The position numbers and the translations under genes were made by a program. DNA of 64,000 nt. Source: Heliopora coerulea. Its lineage: Eukaryota > Cnidaria > Anthozoa > Scleralcyonacea > Helioporidae. Shown here one piece after another: positions 44,376-58,600 of this stretch. The stretch spans positions 248,001-312,000 of the forward strand of contig JASJOG010000202.1 in NCBI GenBank assembly GCA_030142905.1, read 5' to 3'. The notes below the pieces were generated by a model. That model was not told where the DNA came from and made no database searches. It worked only from the letters and a program-made list of their open reading frames with translations. Numbering within the stretch: the stretch's first letter is position 1; the number at the start of each line of letters is the position of its first letter.

Positions 44376-47300
44376 GTAATGCAGTTCAAATGAAAGTTTA
44401 GTTTGTATTTGCAGTGCTTTCATAGACACATAGAATTAATCCGGGAATGTGTAATAACAGAAAAACAACGAACTTGTTCGAGTATTAAACCTTTATAATG
44501 GTTTAAAATGTGGACACATATTTACCTTTGTGTATACCAGTGTTGGTCTGCAGTTCTTAAAAGGGTACAACTGAGTAGAAAACTGACATAAAGGGATAAA
44601 AATTAAAAATGAAGGTATCGAGTTTCGGCAGACAAGTTGATCTTGTCTGCATACACAATTATTGAGAGGCCGATGCCAACCAAAGGGTCAATGACAGTCT
44701 CCTAAGAACGTAACATTTTGAAAAGAAAATTCTATTATTGGCAAAGTTGGGGTGAGAGAGATTAATATGGGCTGATTCAATTGTAAATGAAGTTGACACT
44801 TGGCCAGAATAACTTTGTGCGTAATAGCTTCATGACAGCCGTTATAATGGTGTTGAGTGATGACAAATTATTTTTTTAGCACAATGATGTGCTGGCATTT
44901 GATACTTAATGCATTGTGTGTTGCAAGAGATTAGAGGCACACCAAATCATGATTTTCACTGTTGGGCTTGATACCAGATCTGCTGGATAGTGAAAGAACA
45001 TATGGCCAGATACCACAGTATTTGAATTAAAATTATGCAAATTAATAAACCATTTACAGTTTTACCCATGTTTATTGCTTGTATGAGTAACTGTTAGAGC
45101 TATACTGTTACAACTGTTGTAGGTTATTACACACACATACAGGAATATACTGAATTGTTTCCAGACTATTTTGGAGATGTCATACTGTTCCAAACAGTAT
45201 TTGAATTGAATTAGTTATCAAAATGGATTAGTATGATCTCTGACAAGATCTACTGTTAATCTTACAATAAATACTGTATGAATAGCAAGTAGAAGATGCA
45301 AACCAAGCTGTTAAACAAAGTAAAGAGCAAAATATGTATCTTTAAAGTCTTAAAGTCTCATTTCCTGATCCAAGCAGCTGGACAAGGAGAGTTATCAGTA
45401 ATGCTGTATGTTTTTTATAAATGATGCAAGACCACATTCCCACATGCATATTTCAATCTTCCATTGATTATTGGGTTAAAAGTTAACTTAAGAAACAAAC
45501 CCCCAACCACCTACTTGTGTGCCCTTTTAGGATCACTATAGTTACATAGATGACACTGACATGATACTGTAGTTCTTATAAAAAATATTTATCATAATGT
45601 ATTCACACAAAATCACTTTTTACAGTCTATGCTAAGTTATACTATGAGTAGATTTTAGAGTTACTGTATACAGTGGCATATCTAAGTTATGGCAGGTATG
45701 GCACATCCCCTGGATGCCACTTGAAGGGGGGCACCACTTGAAGGGGGGCACCACTGAGAAGTTCTGTTAAAGTCAGACAAGCCATCCTGGGATAGTGAAA
45801 AAAAAATTTTCTTCAGATGTATGATCTGTCTTTGATTATTATGGGTGAGAAGCACTAGGATGGCTAGATCATTATTTTTATGGTAAAAAACTAGTTGATT
45901 TTATGGTAAAGTTATCTAAAAGATGGGTATCAGATGTTTGGACAGGGATACAATTTCAGTGCTTGCTATAGGCACTATTTTCCATAGTTAAGCCACTGAC
46001 TGTATAGTAAACAAAATTTTCACTACTTAATATATGCTCATTTGGAGCTAAATTTTGAGCATTTTAATTGCTCTTGAATGTGTCCTTGGTTTCTTAATAG
46101 TGATACCTGCAGGTTTCTAATTTGGCATTGGTTTAAAAATACAGTACTAGAGTAACTGCCACAATTCACTGTCCATAATTCTCTTTATCAGCTAGTCATA
46201 TAGAATCCATAAGATTAACACCTGGTATATCGGTCATCATCTTGTTATGATGCACTTAAGTTTGGCCACTTTCATCTTGACTACTGCTCTCTATCAATCA
46301 GCAGATTGAGGATGTGATGGCAGGTATCAATAGCTTACCATTCTTTGGTTGTCTTTGCTTTGATGACAGTTACTTACTGAAACTTCACTTGGGCACATTG
46401 ATGTTTTCATTTATGCTACACCTTATTTGAGTAAACCCTCTGTCACCCACATGTCATAATTATTGATTACAAAATGTTCTGACTTGTTTATGCACTCACC
46501 AGTTTGTTGCCTAGTTAAATGGTCCAGTCAGGGATGGTGACTTCTCTGTTTGTTTGTGAGATTACTGGTCCTGAGGAAAATGTTGAGACTTAATTCATAA
46601 AAATCTAGTTGTATCTGAAGGAGAGGTTAAAGGTTTCAAGATGATGTTTAGGATTCAGGTGAATTAAATCTTGTTGTGCCTCCAAGAGACCAGTTATTTA
46701 GTGATCTTTTATATGGCTTTATGTCAACAACATTTAGTCAGGCAACTTCAGAGTAGGGGCCTGCTAAGCCTACTCTTGAGGAAGCTTGTATACCACTATG
46801 CCTTACAGTAACCCATTAAGGGGCAGGGACCCTGCTCAACTGAATAAAATTGTCTGGCATCAACCAGAATAAAATTCTAAAGTGCACCCTTGGGTTAGTC
46901 CCAGTAAACTCATAGCAGGTCATTGTTTCCCTGCTAATGCCTTGTTGGTGATTCTCAACTGTACTTTAATATGTATATGACCATTCAAGCCCTTTTGCTC
47001 TTGCCAAACTCGTAGGATTCATACATACCTTTTCATTGCTCAACTGTGTTGAGACATAACTTGTCAGAGCTGTGGACTCACTTCAATGTTACAGACTGGT
47101 CACTAATAAACATTGACCAATGTGACTACCATTAAACCTATTCTTTCTGTTCAATTCTCCCCGACAAACTTTTTCAGGTTTGGATGCATTGACGGCTATT
47201 TCGGCTTATCAAATTATTGGGGAGGAGGGGGCGTGATGCCTCCCACGCACCCCATTAAGCACATCCCTGTCCATCCCTCAAATAGGAGTACGTTCTTTCT

Positions 47301-49574
47301 GAGATGCAACGTGATTTCCGTGTGGGTTTTTTTCCCAAATCCACGTATTTTGTGAAACCCACGTGAAATCATCCACAAATCACTCAGATGACTTGAACCG
47401 AAGTGGAGACTTATCCTCGACTCGTCATCGCCGATCAGACACACTTTCAATGATGACTCCCTGCGGGCTCCTTTTTGATCCATCATGTCTTAACTGTCCC
47501 TGGTATTTCCATTGGCTTTACGCCCCGTGCATCTTTGGCTCCGTCGCTTTTGCTATGGAACGTATTGCGTGTGTTGGTGTTCGGGCTCGACTCAACTTCA
47601 GTCTGGCTTTGTGAAAGCTTTCAACTCACTTATTCGGTGGTTGAGCTGAATCAACTCAACTATCGAACAGGTGAAACATTTCAGCTCACCTGTTACACCA
47701 TCGAGCACTAACGAAAAACTCTTTCTGTCTTGGCGCAAAAAGAAAAAAAAAATTTCGCGCATCCGCTGGGTCATTTGATTATCAAATCGCAGCGAATGGT
47801 AACCGTTATATCTATTCCAGTACATTGTGTTAAGCAAATAAGTGCGCTCATGGTCCCACTGTCTCGACGATATGCTGCCGTTCTGGGTCGGCCAGTTGAT
47901 GAGGTAATTCCAATTGCATCCCCGGGTGATCAATATTTTTTAAAGGCTTTGACATAGGACGTGTCCTATTTAAGTTAAAATTGGCTTTTGCTACGAATCT
48001 CATTCTTTAATGAGTTGAACGAAATCAGCTTTTTTCATTTCCCCAACGCTGGCCTCGCCTAATAGTCTTCTGGTTTTCTTGGAGTGTCTCTGTGCTGTGA
48101 TAGAAACAGAAATGACATTATTTCAACCGAAAAAATGCCTACGAGGCGTAGCCGAGTGGTTTTTGATATTTTTCTGGTTGAAATGGCGTCATTCATGTTT
48201 CTATCTCAGTACAGAGACATGAAAGCTATTTTCTGTTTGTTTTATAAAATAACCTAAGTTTTTTCGAGTTTTCGTGACGTCATCCATGCCTCTGTACTCT
48301 AATACAAAATGAAAATGATGTCATCCATGTCAGTATATTCTGAGAGAAAATGAGGCTCGTCCAATCAGAGCGTGTGTAGGACGCGTGTTATTTTATAAAC
48401 TACAAATAACATATGAAAATGAGATGATCATTTATAGGTAGGAGAAACGAAAACATGCCATTTAACTCTTTAAGATTTCACTTATGAAAACATTTTACAT
48501 GTTCACAAATGACTGACATCTTGTGTTGATAAATAATTGAGTTTTAAATGTGTCGATGTTTCTGTAAAGTATTCTACCATTTTCCTAGACTGCACATGCG
48601 CAAGGATGCTGTGTAATTGAAAAATTAATTCTATTCGGTCTTATCTTTCAGAAAATTCCAAACAGGAAGAAAAAAGTGAAAATCGATTCAAGATTCCAGC
48701 AGATGTTTACAGATGAGGATTTCAATACAAAGTGTAAGTTGAGAGAGGCCGGACTAACACGTTGATTATTAGTTTCAGTCAAATCGTGTCAAAATGACCG
48801 ATCATTTTCTAGAAATTACAATTGACATTATAAAAGTGATTTTCCTTTGAAAGAAAACAGAGGAGCAACATGGAAAAATACCACTAAGCTGGATATAATT
48901 TTCTACAATTCATAGTCACAATAATGGCCTGGTTACCCAGATGAATTTCAGCCCAGCTGGCCCGACTCAAAATACAACAGCTTAGCCCGATCTGATGCTT
49001 TTGTCATGTAAACACTAAATAATCTCCAGAGGAATTCTTACTGAACCAGGGCTGAAATTCTCCATGAAATCACTCTCGTTTCGGCAAACTGGTTAGTTGT
49101 AATTTACTCTTTCTTCTGAAATTATTCACTTTAGATTTTGTTGATAAACGCGGCCGAAAAGTAAAAGATAGCGCAAATGAAGACCTTACAAAATTTTACA
49201 AACTGTCAGACGAAGATGGTAAGTTTTTTATGTTTTTTTTTCTTATATTATTTAACTGCACGTGTTTGGTTTGTTGATTATGTGTATATTTGAAAAGGGA
49301 TGTTGGTGCCACAGGGGTAGTGCACGTGTCTGTCACCTCTGTGACTTCTTGGCTTGGTCACATGTAAGAAGAGTGTTTTCCGGTGAGACTCTACCAAGTA
49401 CCGCAGGTTTTCGCCAGGTACTAGTGTTTCCTCGTGCTATAGCAGTGGAACCATGCGGGGTGGCCCTTAACGGAATTTCAGTGGAATGTCACCTTATTGT
49501 GGGATCATCCATTATAACTGGACACTTTCACAGATTTTTGGACGATACCTTTGAATTCTCAATTTTACTATGAA

Positions 49575-49609
<35 letters not shown>

Positions 49610-52600
49610 GTACTCCATTAATGCCCAGTGACATAGGTTTGTATATTTGTTAATGTAGAAGACGATGTGGAAGAATCCGTGGAAGAGGGGATCAAAAGGT
49701 ACAGTATGTTGTTCAAATAATGGCTTCAAACTGCCTTGCGCGAATAACGCATGATTATAAACGGTGTTGGTAAAATGAGTGCCAAACTTTTCTGCCAACG
49801 AAGTATGATTAGGTTTTCTCAAACCCCCATATCAGACACAAAGCCGATAACATAACAACAAAATTTTTTTTTTTCTCATAGTTCGGTGAAGTATGTTTTA
49901 TTACCTCACGGCCCTATGTTTTTTTTTCCAAACGCTAGAGTTAGAAATGTTTTCATGGACGTAATCTCAACTGTAAAGGCAGTGTTGCATAATGTCTGAT
50001 GAACAGATAATACTAGTCCATCCTATTTTAAAGACTGGGCGACGGCCGAATATTTCAGACGCGTCGAGCACTTACATCCAATATTTGAAATGGCTACACA
50101 ACTGAACCATTTTATGCGTTCATTTTGAAAGTTAATGTTGTCTGAGATGCAAAAGCCAACCAGAAATTTATCGTCAACAGCAGCCGTGTCTTGACCACAT
50201 CCGTTCGACACAACGCAGTCACGATTTTGTTTCGTGTTTTACTCGTAAATTATTGATGAGTTTTCAAAGAAATATAACATCGACTTTTTTTTTTTCGGTT
50301 GCTGCTAGGTGATGCTATAATCAGTGTTACTTATTTAATCTTATGGTACGTTACTTTACACTTGAAAATATAAAAAAATAAACCCTGGAGCATTTTTGAG
50401 TTGATGATAAATCGCTATTAGTCGGGTACAATATCCTCGTAAGAGAAAAATTTGTTGGTGGTATAGTCCCACAACGTGGAAAGTTATAACTAGTTTGCTC
50501 CACCGAGGATGAAATCCGCGGAGCTGAAATTCGTATGGCATGGGATAGAAATTACTTTTGGGCTCGCTGTACACTCCTCAGCCATTACAGGGGTGTATGG
50601 AAGATGTTCATTGTGAAACTGATGTCTAATTATTTGGTTGTTTCTAGTCAATTGTTTCGTACCCGGGGAAGTTTGGCAGGAGTGCAGTTTAGCGGACGCT
50701 TACAAACGGCTGTCCTGTCAGGGTTATGGTTATGGTTAGTGTTACGGTTAGGATTAGGGTCACGTCAGAGTTAGGATTTGGGTTAGGGGTCGGATTAGTG
50801 TCACTTGGGGTTAGGGTTAGGTCTAGGTGAGTTGAGCCCGCAATTACCTAACTAATTCAGGAGTATCCGCTGAACTGCATTTAACCCGAATATTTGATTT
50901 TTAAATGTATTTTTCGCCGTCTGATGCTTTGCTTCATGGCACCAACTTTCGTAGCGAAGTTCTGGTCGTAGTGGTTAGCAAATCTCACACTTTGTGTCAA
51001 CTATCTCACAAAAGTTGTTTGTTGAAGGAACAAGAGTATCAGTAGAGATAACGCCGACGTTTCAAAGAAAAAAACATCCCAATCGAAAAGAAAATCCGAA
51101 CAAAGCTGTCGAACATTAAAAGATAAAGTAAAAGAAAGAAGGAAACAAGATAGTGGAACTGACGAAAAGGAAGATGAAGCATCGTTGCCTTCTGAGGACG
51201 AAACAAGCAAAACTATCGTAAATGTAAGTTTCTGAAAGCATCTGGAGACGTGTTATTTGTTCAGGAAAAATTTCGATTTCGAGATGTTCTTTGTTTTTGA
51301 TTTATTTAAATAGATAGCAAGTGAATGGATTTTGGTAGGGAGAGGTGGATGGGAGGACGGAGGGATAGAGATATGGAGAAAGGGAAGAAGGATGGCGTGT
51401 GGGACGTAGGGAAGGTCTGCAGGACGGAGGGAGGGATGGACGGATAGTGAGGGCGAGGTAGAGGGTGATCGTGAGGGGGAGGGAGGGATGGATGGTGGGA
51501 GGGACGTACCGCGGGAAAGCAATGAAGGAAAGAAAGAAGGGAGGGACGGAGCGATGGGCTGACAGGCGGAAGAACGAACTGATGGGGGTGGTTTGGCGTG
51601 TAGGATGAGGAGCTAACGGATTACGATATCCGTGAAAAAGTCGGTACGTTGTGACCTGCGTTATCGGAAAATTATAAATAGACCGAGTTTACACGATACA
51701 GAGACCACCACGTGGGTTTTGGAGGAAATAAGGCTGCACAACAGCATAACAGTCTGGGTTTCGAGTTGGTTAAATTAATCGTAAAACCAGTAGAATTTCT
51801 CGCAATGAATTTCGATTTTGCAAAAACTAACACATCCATACAACTAGTACGTTCGGTCTAGTGCAAGGATACGTTTCACGACGTTTCGTTTAACCAGTCT
51901 GGACTCAATTTACCTGAAATCTCCCAATATATTATACCTCGTTAGCAGGCCCTTTAACACTAACTTAACACCTCGCCTGTTTCTTTTCAGGGTGATGTTA
52001 TGATTCAGAACTGGTCGGAATTGGAAGCGGGTGCACCGGTAACTGAAGAGGCCACCAGAAGGCTTGCTGTGTGTAACATGGACTGGGACAAGATCACGGC
52101 TGATGATTTCTTTGGTAAGGCTATTACGTTGATATGATTCAAAAACAAGGAAAAATAGCATAATATTTCGTTTTTAAGGTGCTGGGTTGTATGTGTTGCG
52201 CGCTGTTGCGTATATTTTGTGGTTCAGTTTCCACCTTTGCTTCAATTGTTTTCGAACCGATTATATCAATTATTTTAAATTATTTCAGTAATGGATATTG
52301 TAAAAGTCAATTTTGTTTGGCGATTATAAGAACTGCTGGCCAATCTCAATTCCGTATTACCTTCGCAGCCGATGTTCTCCCCGTTCATTCCTTTCCGAGT
52401 TTCCACTTTTCTCTCTATGAGGCCTTGAATTCACACGATGCAAGTTGTCTCAGGTAGTCACAGATTCACTGGTTAAAGCTGTCCGGTTTGCCTTGTTTAC
52501 TCAAATTTTAAAAAAAGTCAGCGGCTTTCAAATTACAACAGTCAACTAATAAAATTTGGGTTATGAAAATAACCAAGGTTAACAACAAGAGAACCGCGCG

Positions 52601-55600
52601 TTCCAGCAAGTATGATAACTAAAAATTTTCCCGGCGTGATAAGACTTTGATTATTTTACCCTAGCAAACGCCAGACGATTTTACTCGTCAAAGGGGGAGG
52701 TTTTGCCGGGAAAAAGTTGTCCTTTTTTTCTTTATTCTAACTTTATTTAAACACGGGACTATTTCACCAAATAATTACCGTACAAGAAAAAAAGAAAAAG
52801 AGGTATAGTGTTCTTCCAGTAATACGTGTAGATCACAATTAGAAACTATTTACATCCCAAGTTTACTGATTAATAATGTATGAATACATACAGATAAGAA
52901 ATTAAATATTAGATAATCGCTTGATCTTCCTTTTAAAAATATTTACAGAATCCGAATTTTTGATTTCGGATGAAAGATTATTCCAGACCAATGCGCCCCG
53001 ATAGCCAAATGCGCCCCGATAGCCAAATGATTTTTTTTCATAAAATGAGATTTTGGTTTCGGTGACGCGAATTTAAACTGTCATTGTCCAGTGTTGTGGT
53101 CATGAATTTGGTTAATAATTGTGAAAGTCTCTGATACTGTAGATAACTGGGAACTAGTTTTTTTCGAACTTTATACATCATAATACAAAGTTGCTGCACC
53201 GGTGCGGCTCAACGAGCATCACCAGTTTACTTGCACGATAAGCAGTCAGACCTGCATTAGTCTGCTCGGTAAGTCTCATCAGTCACCGTCCCACTCTCCA
53301 TTCAACGTTTGAATGGTAAGTTTCTTTACATCAATCTGCACTGGTGTGATAGGTCCAAGCCACGCCAAAAGGTGACAGTAGTCAGCCAAGTTACCACCAT
53401 TTGTGCCAAGCTTCCATGGTCTACAGCTTGCATCTAACCTGCCAATCGGGTAAAGTAGACTCATGTATTAAATTTCTGTAAAAGAACGTAAATACCTCAC
53501 ATGACCACTTTTCATAGTTTTTCTTTTTTGACCACCGCACTGAAATACTGGGGCAGATTAAGGGGAGGGCATTCAGGGAAAGTGCTGGCCCTACGCTTTG
53601 CTATGTGTTGTGCGCGTGGAGACCACAGGTGGCGAAAAAGTGTCATAAAAGGCGTGGCTAACTATAACTAAATTTTGTCGGTGACTCCCTGCTTACTTAA
53701 GCCCCCATTGCTTAAAGCAGAGAATGCCCATTGTCAAAATTCTCGGTGTCTGTAGGATTTATTTCTTTCTTCATCCCTCGTGGCTTATACATTGATATAG
53801 TCGGTGGAATTGTTCCTGGTCCACACCCCTCTTATACCGGATAATAAGCTGGAAGTTCTACTTAACCGCCCTGTAGGATTTGAACCCTTGACCTTCGGGT
53901 TATCGCAATGGTCCAACATCTTCATAGGAATGTTGATCATGTTGGTCTAGGATATGGGAAGGTCGTCACGATTTCACTTGGTACCAGTTCAACAAAACAT
54001 GTTAGATCCCATCGGGTGACTAACTGTTCATCAACTTAATCCCAAACAAAGTCACTTGAAAGTTATCTCAAAAATTGAGCTCGTTTCATCACACATTTAA
54101 TTACGGAAACACGGAATTATAAGGCCAAGGCATCGAGTTATATCTACGTGACCGCAATATGTTGCATGCTGCAATGATACTGGGTTATTTGTCCTTTAGA
54201 TCAAGATTATAATCAGCCTTTCTTGGTCTACTCGGTAAACTAGATTTGCCGCAGATTGATCCCTTGCTCAGAGTTCGAATTTAATTTTTCGGATAATTAA
54301 CCACTCGGGTCAGCAGACAGGGATTTTACTAATCAAATTACAAAGTTCACTATCCAGGACTCTGTTGACGGATTTCCAATTACTGTTTATTACCTCGTCT
54401 CTTTAAATTGAAATTGGCGAGTTACAATCGTTCGAAACGCAATCAGTCTTAAAGCAGAAAAAATGAATATAAGCATTTTGCTGAGATTTCATTATATCCC
54501 TTCAAACTAGATTTTTTCTGGTTTGAAATTATCTCAAACAGAATTTTCACTAACAAAGTCAGGTTACTTAAACAGATTTTTAGTGACCATGCTATGAAAA
54601 CTGCTAACCATTGGTTAACGGAATATTATAAATTTCGAGACCTGTTGGAAGACGGTTTCAATTCGGTGTAAGAAGCCTATCAAGTAGGAAAGACATGCTG
54701 GTTTTCCTGCCCATTTTAATCCTCTTTATTTTCTACGAAGGTCATCTTTTTAATATTGTTATATGGTGTGGGAGTTTACATAATTTCAACGACTGTCAAA
54801 CTTTACCCAAGAAGAAAGGCGATTACTCCTGGTTTATGTCCCGCTCTCGCAGAAGGCACAAACAACATGTTTCTGAGAGTTTCCTTAAATTCGAGGAAGG
54901 AGGAGAATAGTTCTTGTAATTGCATATTTACCCCACGGAACAGTAGCGTAGCCAGGATTTTTCTTAAAGGGAGGAGGGATTCGCCCGACGAAGATGGGTC
55001 AGAAGCCAACCACAAAAAGCTGAATAGCCAGTTAGTTGGCCTCAACTTGGTCTGCGTTAACTTTGTAACTAATTCGAATATCTTTTCTAATAAGTAATAA
55101 TAAATGCCTGAATCTAACAGATGAGCGAATTTCTTATGAAACTTACAACGTGATGGGGGAGGGGGGGGGCATGGAACCATGCCTCCTCCCTCTAAATACG
55201 CCAGTGCCAAGGAATGAGGAAGAGAATATTTTACATGGAGTATGAAGTATTGACATAGATATAAATAGGTAAATTACTTCTACCAGTTTTAATCGTCCAT
55301 TTTTTTTATTCTGCAATTATAACAATTTGTTTGGCTGAAACAATTCAATCGTCGAAGGTAGGGTACTTTCAGAAAGACTGTCGTCTGTAACTGATGTTTC
55401 AACTATTAAAGTGATATACATCTTCGGAAATCGACTGAAGTGTCCAAACCGTAAACATCATTGCTTTCAGGCGCTTCAGTTAATCCGCGATCAATTTAAG
55501 TACCTGGCAACCGCCCATGGATTTTCACGCCCATGAGAAATTAAGGAAGAAGTGAAGTATCTGACATGCAATTGTTTATTTTGTCCGTATTTTCATCAAA

Positions 55601-58600
55601 ACTTCAGATTTAAAAACCAGTGCTGACTGACAATTTGAAGTAATAGAGTGGAAAACATATTCCGAATAGAATCATCTTCAGAACTCAAGATATTTGTGAT
55701 AAAGCCGAAATATTACCAGTTTAGTTCCCGTCTTGCATTTACTCATATCTTGAGTTCTCAAGATGATTCTGTTCCGAGCATGTTTTCTTTTCTATTAAGA
55801 TTTAAGCATTTGAAGAAATTGTCTGCTTATCTGGGATGCGTTTGAAACAAAATTTTACACAAGATCAGCCTGCGTTGAAGCTGGTTACTAAAGTCTGAAC
55901 AAGCAGCAGTCGGTTTGATATCTGTCTGTCAGCAGAGCATGAGCAATAAAGCGCCAAAGTTTCTTGGGTTTTCTTCCCGAGAAAGCAATAGTACAAATAA
56001 ATAATCGGTTACAGTGTTTTGGCCCACAACATTTGAATATCGCCTAGTCACGTTTAAAGTCGTCGGTCAAAACTTATTTCGGCCGTATTCAACCAATATT
56101 TTGTCACTGACGTCACAAGCGGGGTTGACCGGGATACCTTTGACTTGATGACAGCTCGTAGTGTAAGATACAAAAAGCATGCATTGATGGATTTATGGTG
56201 GGAATGACGATAGCCAAAGTAGCTCCACACGCGAACTGAGATTTATTAGTTCTCATTCAGTGATACTGGGCACAAACGGCGGATAGAGAAGGCATAAGGG
56301 GACCTATAGCCCTACCTCCCCAATATTTCTGACAAAGGAGCTAAGTCCCCCAATTTTCTGAGGCCAATACTAAAAATTTCCTTTTTACCTTAATGAACTA
56401 ATGGTGAGGAAAGTTTTGTCCCAGTTGATATCTTTATTCACGAAACATGCCCGTAGGAAATAGGAGACATGAGGCCGGCGCGGGCTGGCACCCCCAAGAA
56501 ACTGGAAAGAGGAGCTGAGGCCACTAAGTATTTGATATAAAGGCACGAGGTTTCTATGGAGTTTACTGCGAATGGACACAGAATGTCCCACTCTCAGAAT
56601 TAATATTTTACTTGGCATTTTGTCACCATCGGAATTCTGTAAATCCCTACCTCAAAATGAAGGAAATAACAATTCAGAGACTCTCGATTCAAAAATTTTC
56701 TGGGAGAACATGCCCCCATACCCCGCGAGAGAATTTTCGCTCTACCTAACATGAACTCTCTCTACGGCCATGCGAAATCAAAGTACGAAACTACTACTGC
56801 AAATGTTTCTGTGTTTAAACTTTCAGAAATTTTGACGGCAGGTCAGCGGTATACACCATCCTTGTTCTCCTTTTTCGTAACGAGTAATCTCCCCCCCCCC
56901 CAATATCAGACATCTTCCGCCGCCAATGATACTGGGTGAAGAATTCAAAAGAAATTTTTAAGACGTCATTCAACCGTAACATAAGCTTCAACAAGATGGC
57001 GGACGATATCTTTTTGAAACTTGGGAGTTCGTTTAAGATACTTAACGGCAGGAAAACGCTTGCATTCGTGCGATTCCAGAGGATTTTGGCAGCGTCTTGT
57101 ACTTGATATTGTTCCGATCTTGCTAAGGAAGTGATATTGGAGATTTACGCAATCAGTTCGAGAACATCTATGACGACGTGTTTTCTGAGTAAGAGTTGTT
57201 GTTGAAACTTCAAAGCAAACGAACTGAATAATTTGTAGTTACTCGAGTATTTCTGACGTCGTACTAGTTCCACGCGATGTATTTCCGGAAGGACGTCCAC
57301 GATTTTCCCACGAGATTGATACTTAAATTTATTGAAGGTTGTCTCAGTATTATCGAAAAGTTTACAAATTGGTTTGAATTCCTCAGAAAAATTTCAAAGG
57401 CGGAAGAGCATCACCCACCTGTCTCATTACAGCGTCAGTAATGAATAATGAGTGTTTGTGTGAAAACACTGAAACTATAAAGCTACTCTGTTCAGTGCTG
57501 TCCCTACACTATAGCTTACTTTACGCGCGTTTACACGGACGATTCTGTGTCTGGAAATTATCATCCTGGTGAATCCAATTACCCCATGTCAGTCTAAGCG
57601 GCAAAATATCTGTTTATAATTACTGACCCATATAAAAACCTGTTATTTTCATTCGGCATTAAATCAGCGAATGCAGCGAGCAAAATCATGCAATTCAAGT
57701 TTGAAAAATTTGCTCGCTGCATTCGCTGATATAATGCAGAGAAAACATAATGGGTTTTTAAGAGGGTCAGTAATTACAACAGATACTTAATTCGGCACAC
57801 AGCGTTATTGGATACAATGTAAGCAGCTTCGGCCTCAGCTGTCTGCATTATATCAAATAACGCCGCGTGCCTCAGTAATTGTCTAGTAAATAACTGGTTT
57901 CAGTTCATCCTCGTTGCTCACTACTGTTTAACATATGCACCAAGATGACAATCGCGGCACAAAAAATTGCACGTATAACCGGACCTGTTAACTCTCTTGC
58001 ATGCCCTACTTCGTACGCGACTTCGTCATTACTTGCAGCGTTTTTGATCCTTGCTTTGTAGGGGAAACACATTTTCTCGAAATTTAACTCGTTTATATGG
58101 ACAGATGTGCAGTGTTTCAATTCTATTTCATAATCATCCTCAGGGTATTATATCGTTTCATAATACCCTGAGAATGATTCTGAAATAGAATTGAAACACA
58201 GCACATCCATCCTCATGGATAGCGTTAAGTTGTCGCGAGAATATCTCGTGCACTTAAATTGGATAAAACTCGCCTCCAATCCCTGTGGACTCGATAGCTC
58301 AACAGGTAGTGCGGCGGACCGGTATCCCGAAGGTGCGAGTTCACGTCCCGCTCGAGTCAACATTTTTCAGTTGACTTCAGCAGTGTAGGTTAATTGTGAA
58401 GTTTTCCCTTCATTATACGGACACGCGACACATTTTCTCACTTAACTCAGTTGCAGTTAGAACTTCCTTTAAATGTGATCTTGTGTTAGCGCGATTTGAC
58501 CGTCTGCTAGAAGTCATCTTGTATGGTGGATTTTAATCTTGGTTTTGTTCCGATGACCACCTGACAAGGGCAGAGTATGTGAGATATCTTGGGGTAGTAT

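Larger units (their letters stand above)
44376..48651. other. ESF1 intron 1
   Basis: Contains a hAT-like element (45671-45998) and a palindromic repeat (48070-48410). Open frames around 47113-47960 on both strands show no family similarity. Confidence 0.5.

Noticed and set aside
51253..51522. Pro/Ser-rich minus-strand open frame
   Set aside because: Comes from the GGGA purine tract.
53279..53464. 61-codon minus-strand frame (CRPWKLGTNGGNLADY)
   Set aside because: Looks protein-like but has no family match I can name, no splice context and no neighbours; not supportable as a gene.
58285..58360. Functional tRNA with perfect acceptor stem
   Set aside because: The anticodon arm does not fold and U33 is missing; kept only as a tRNA-like segment.
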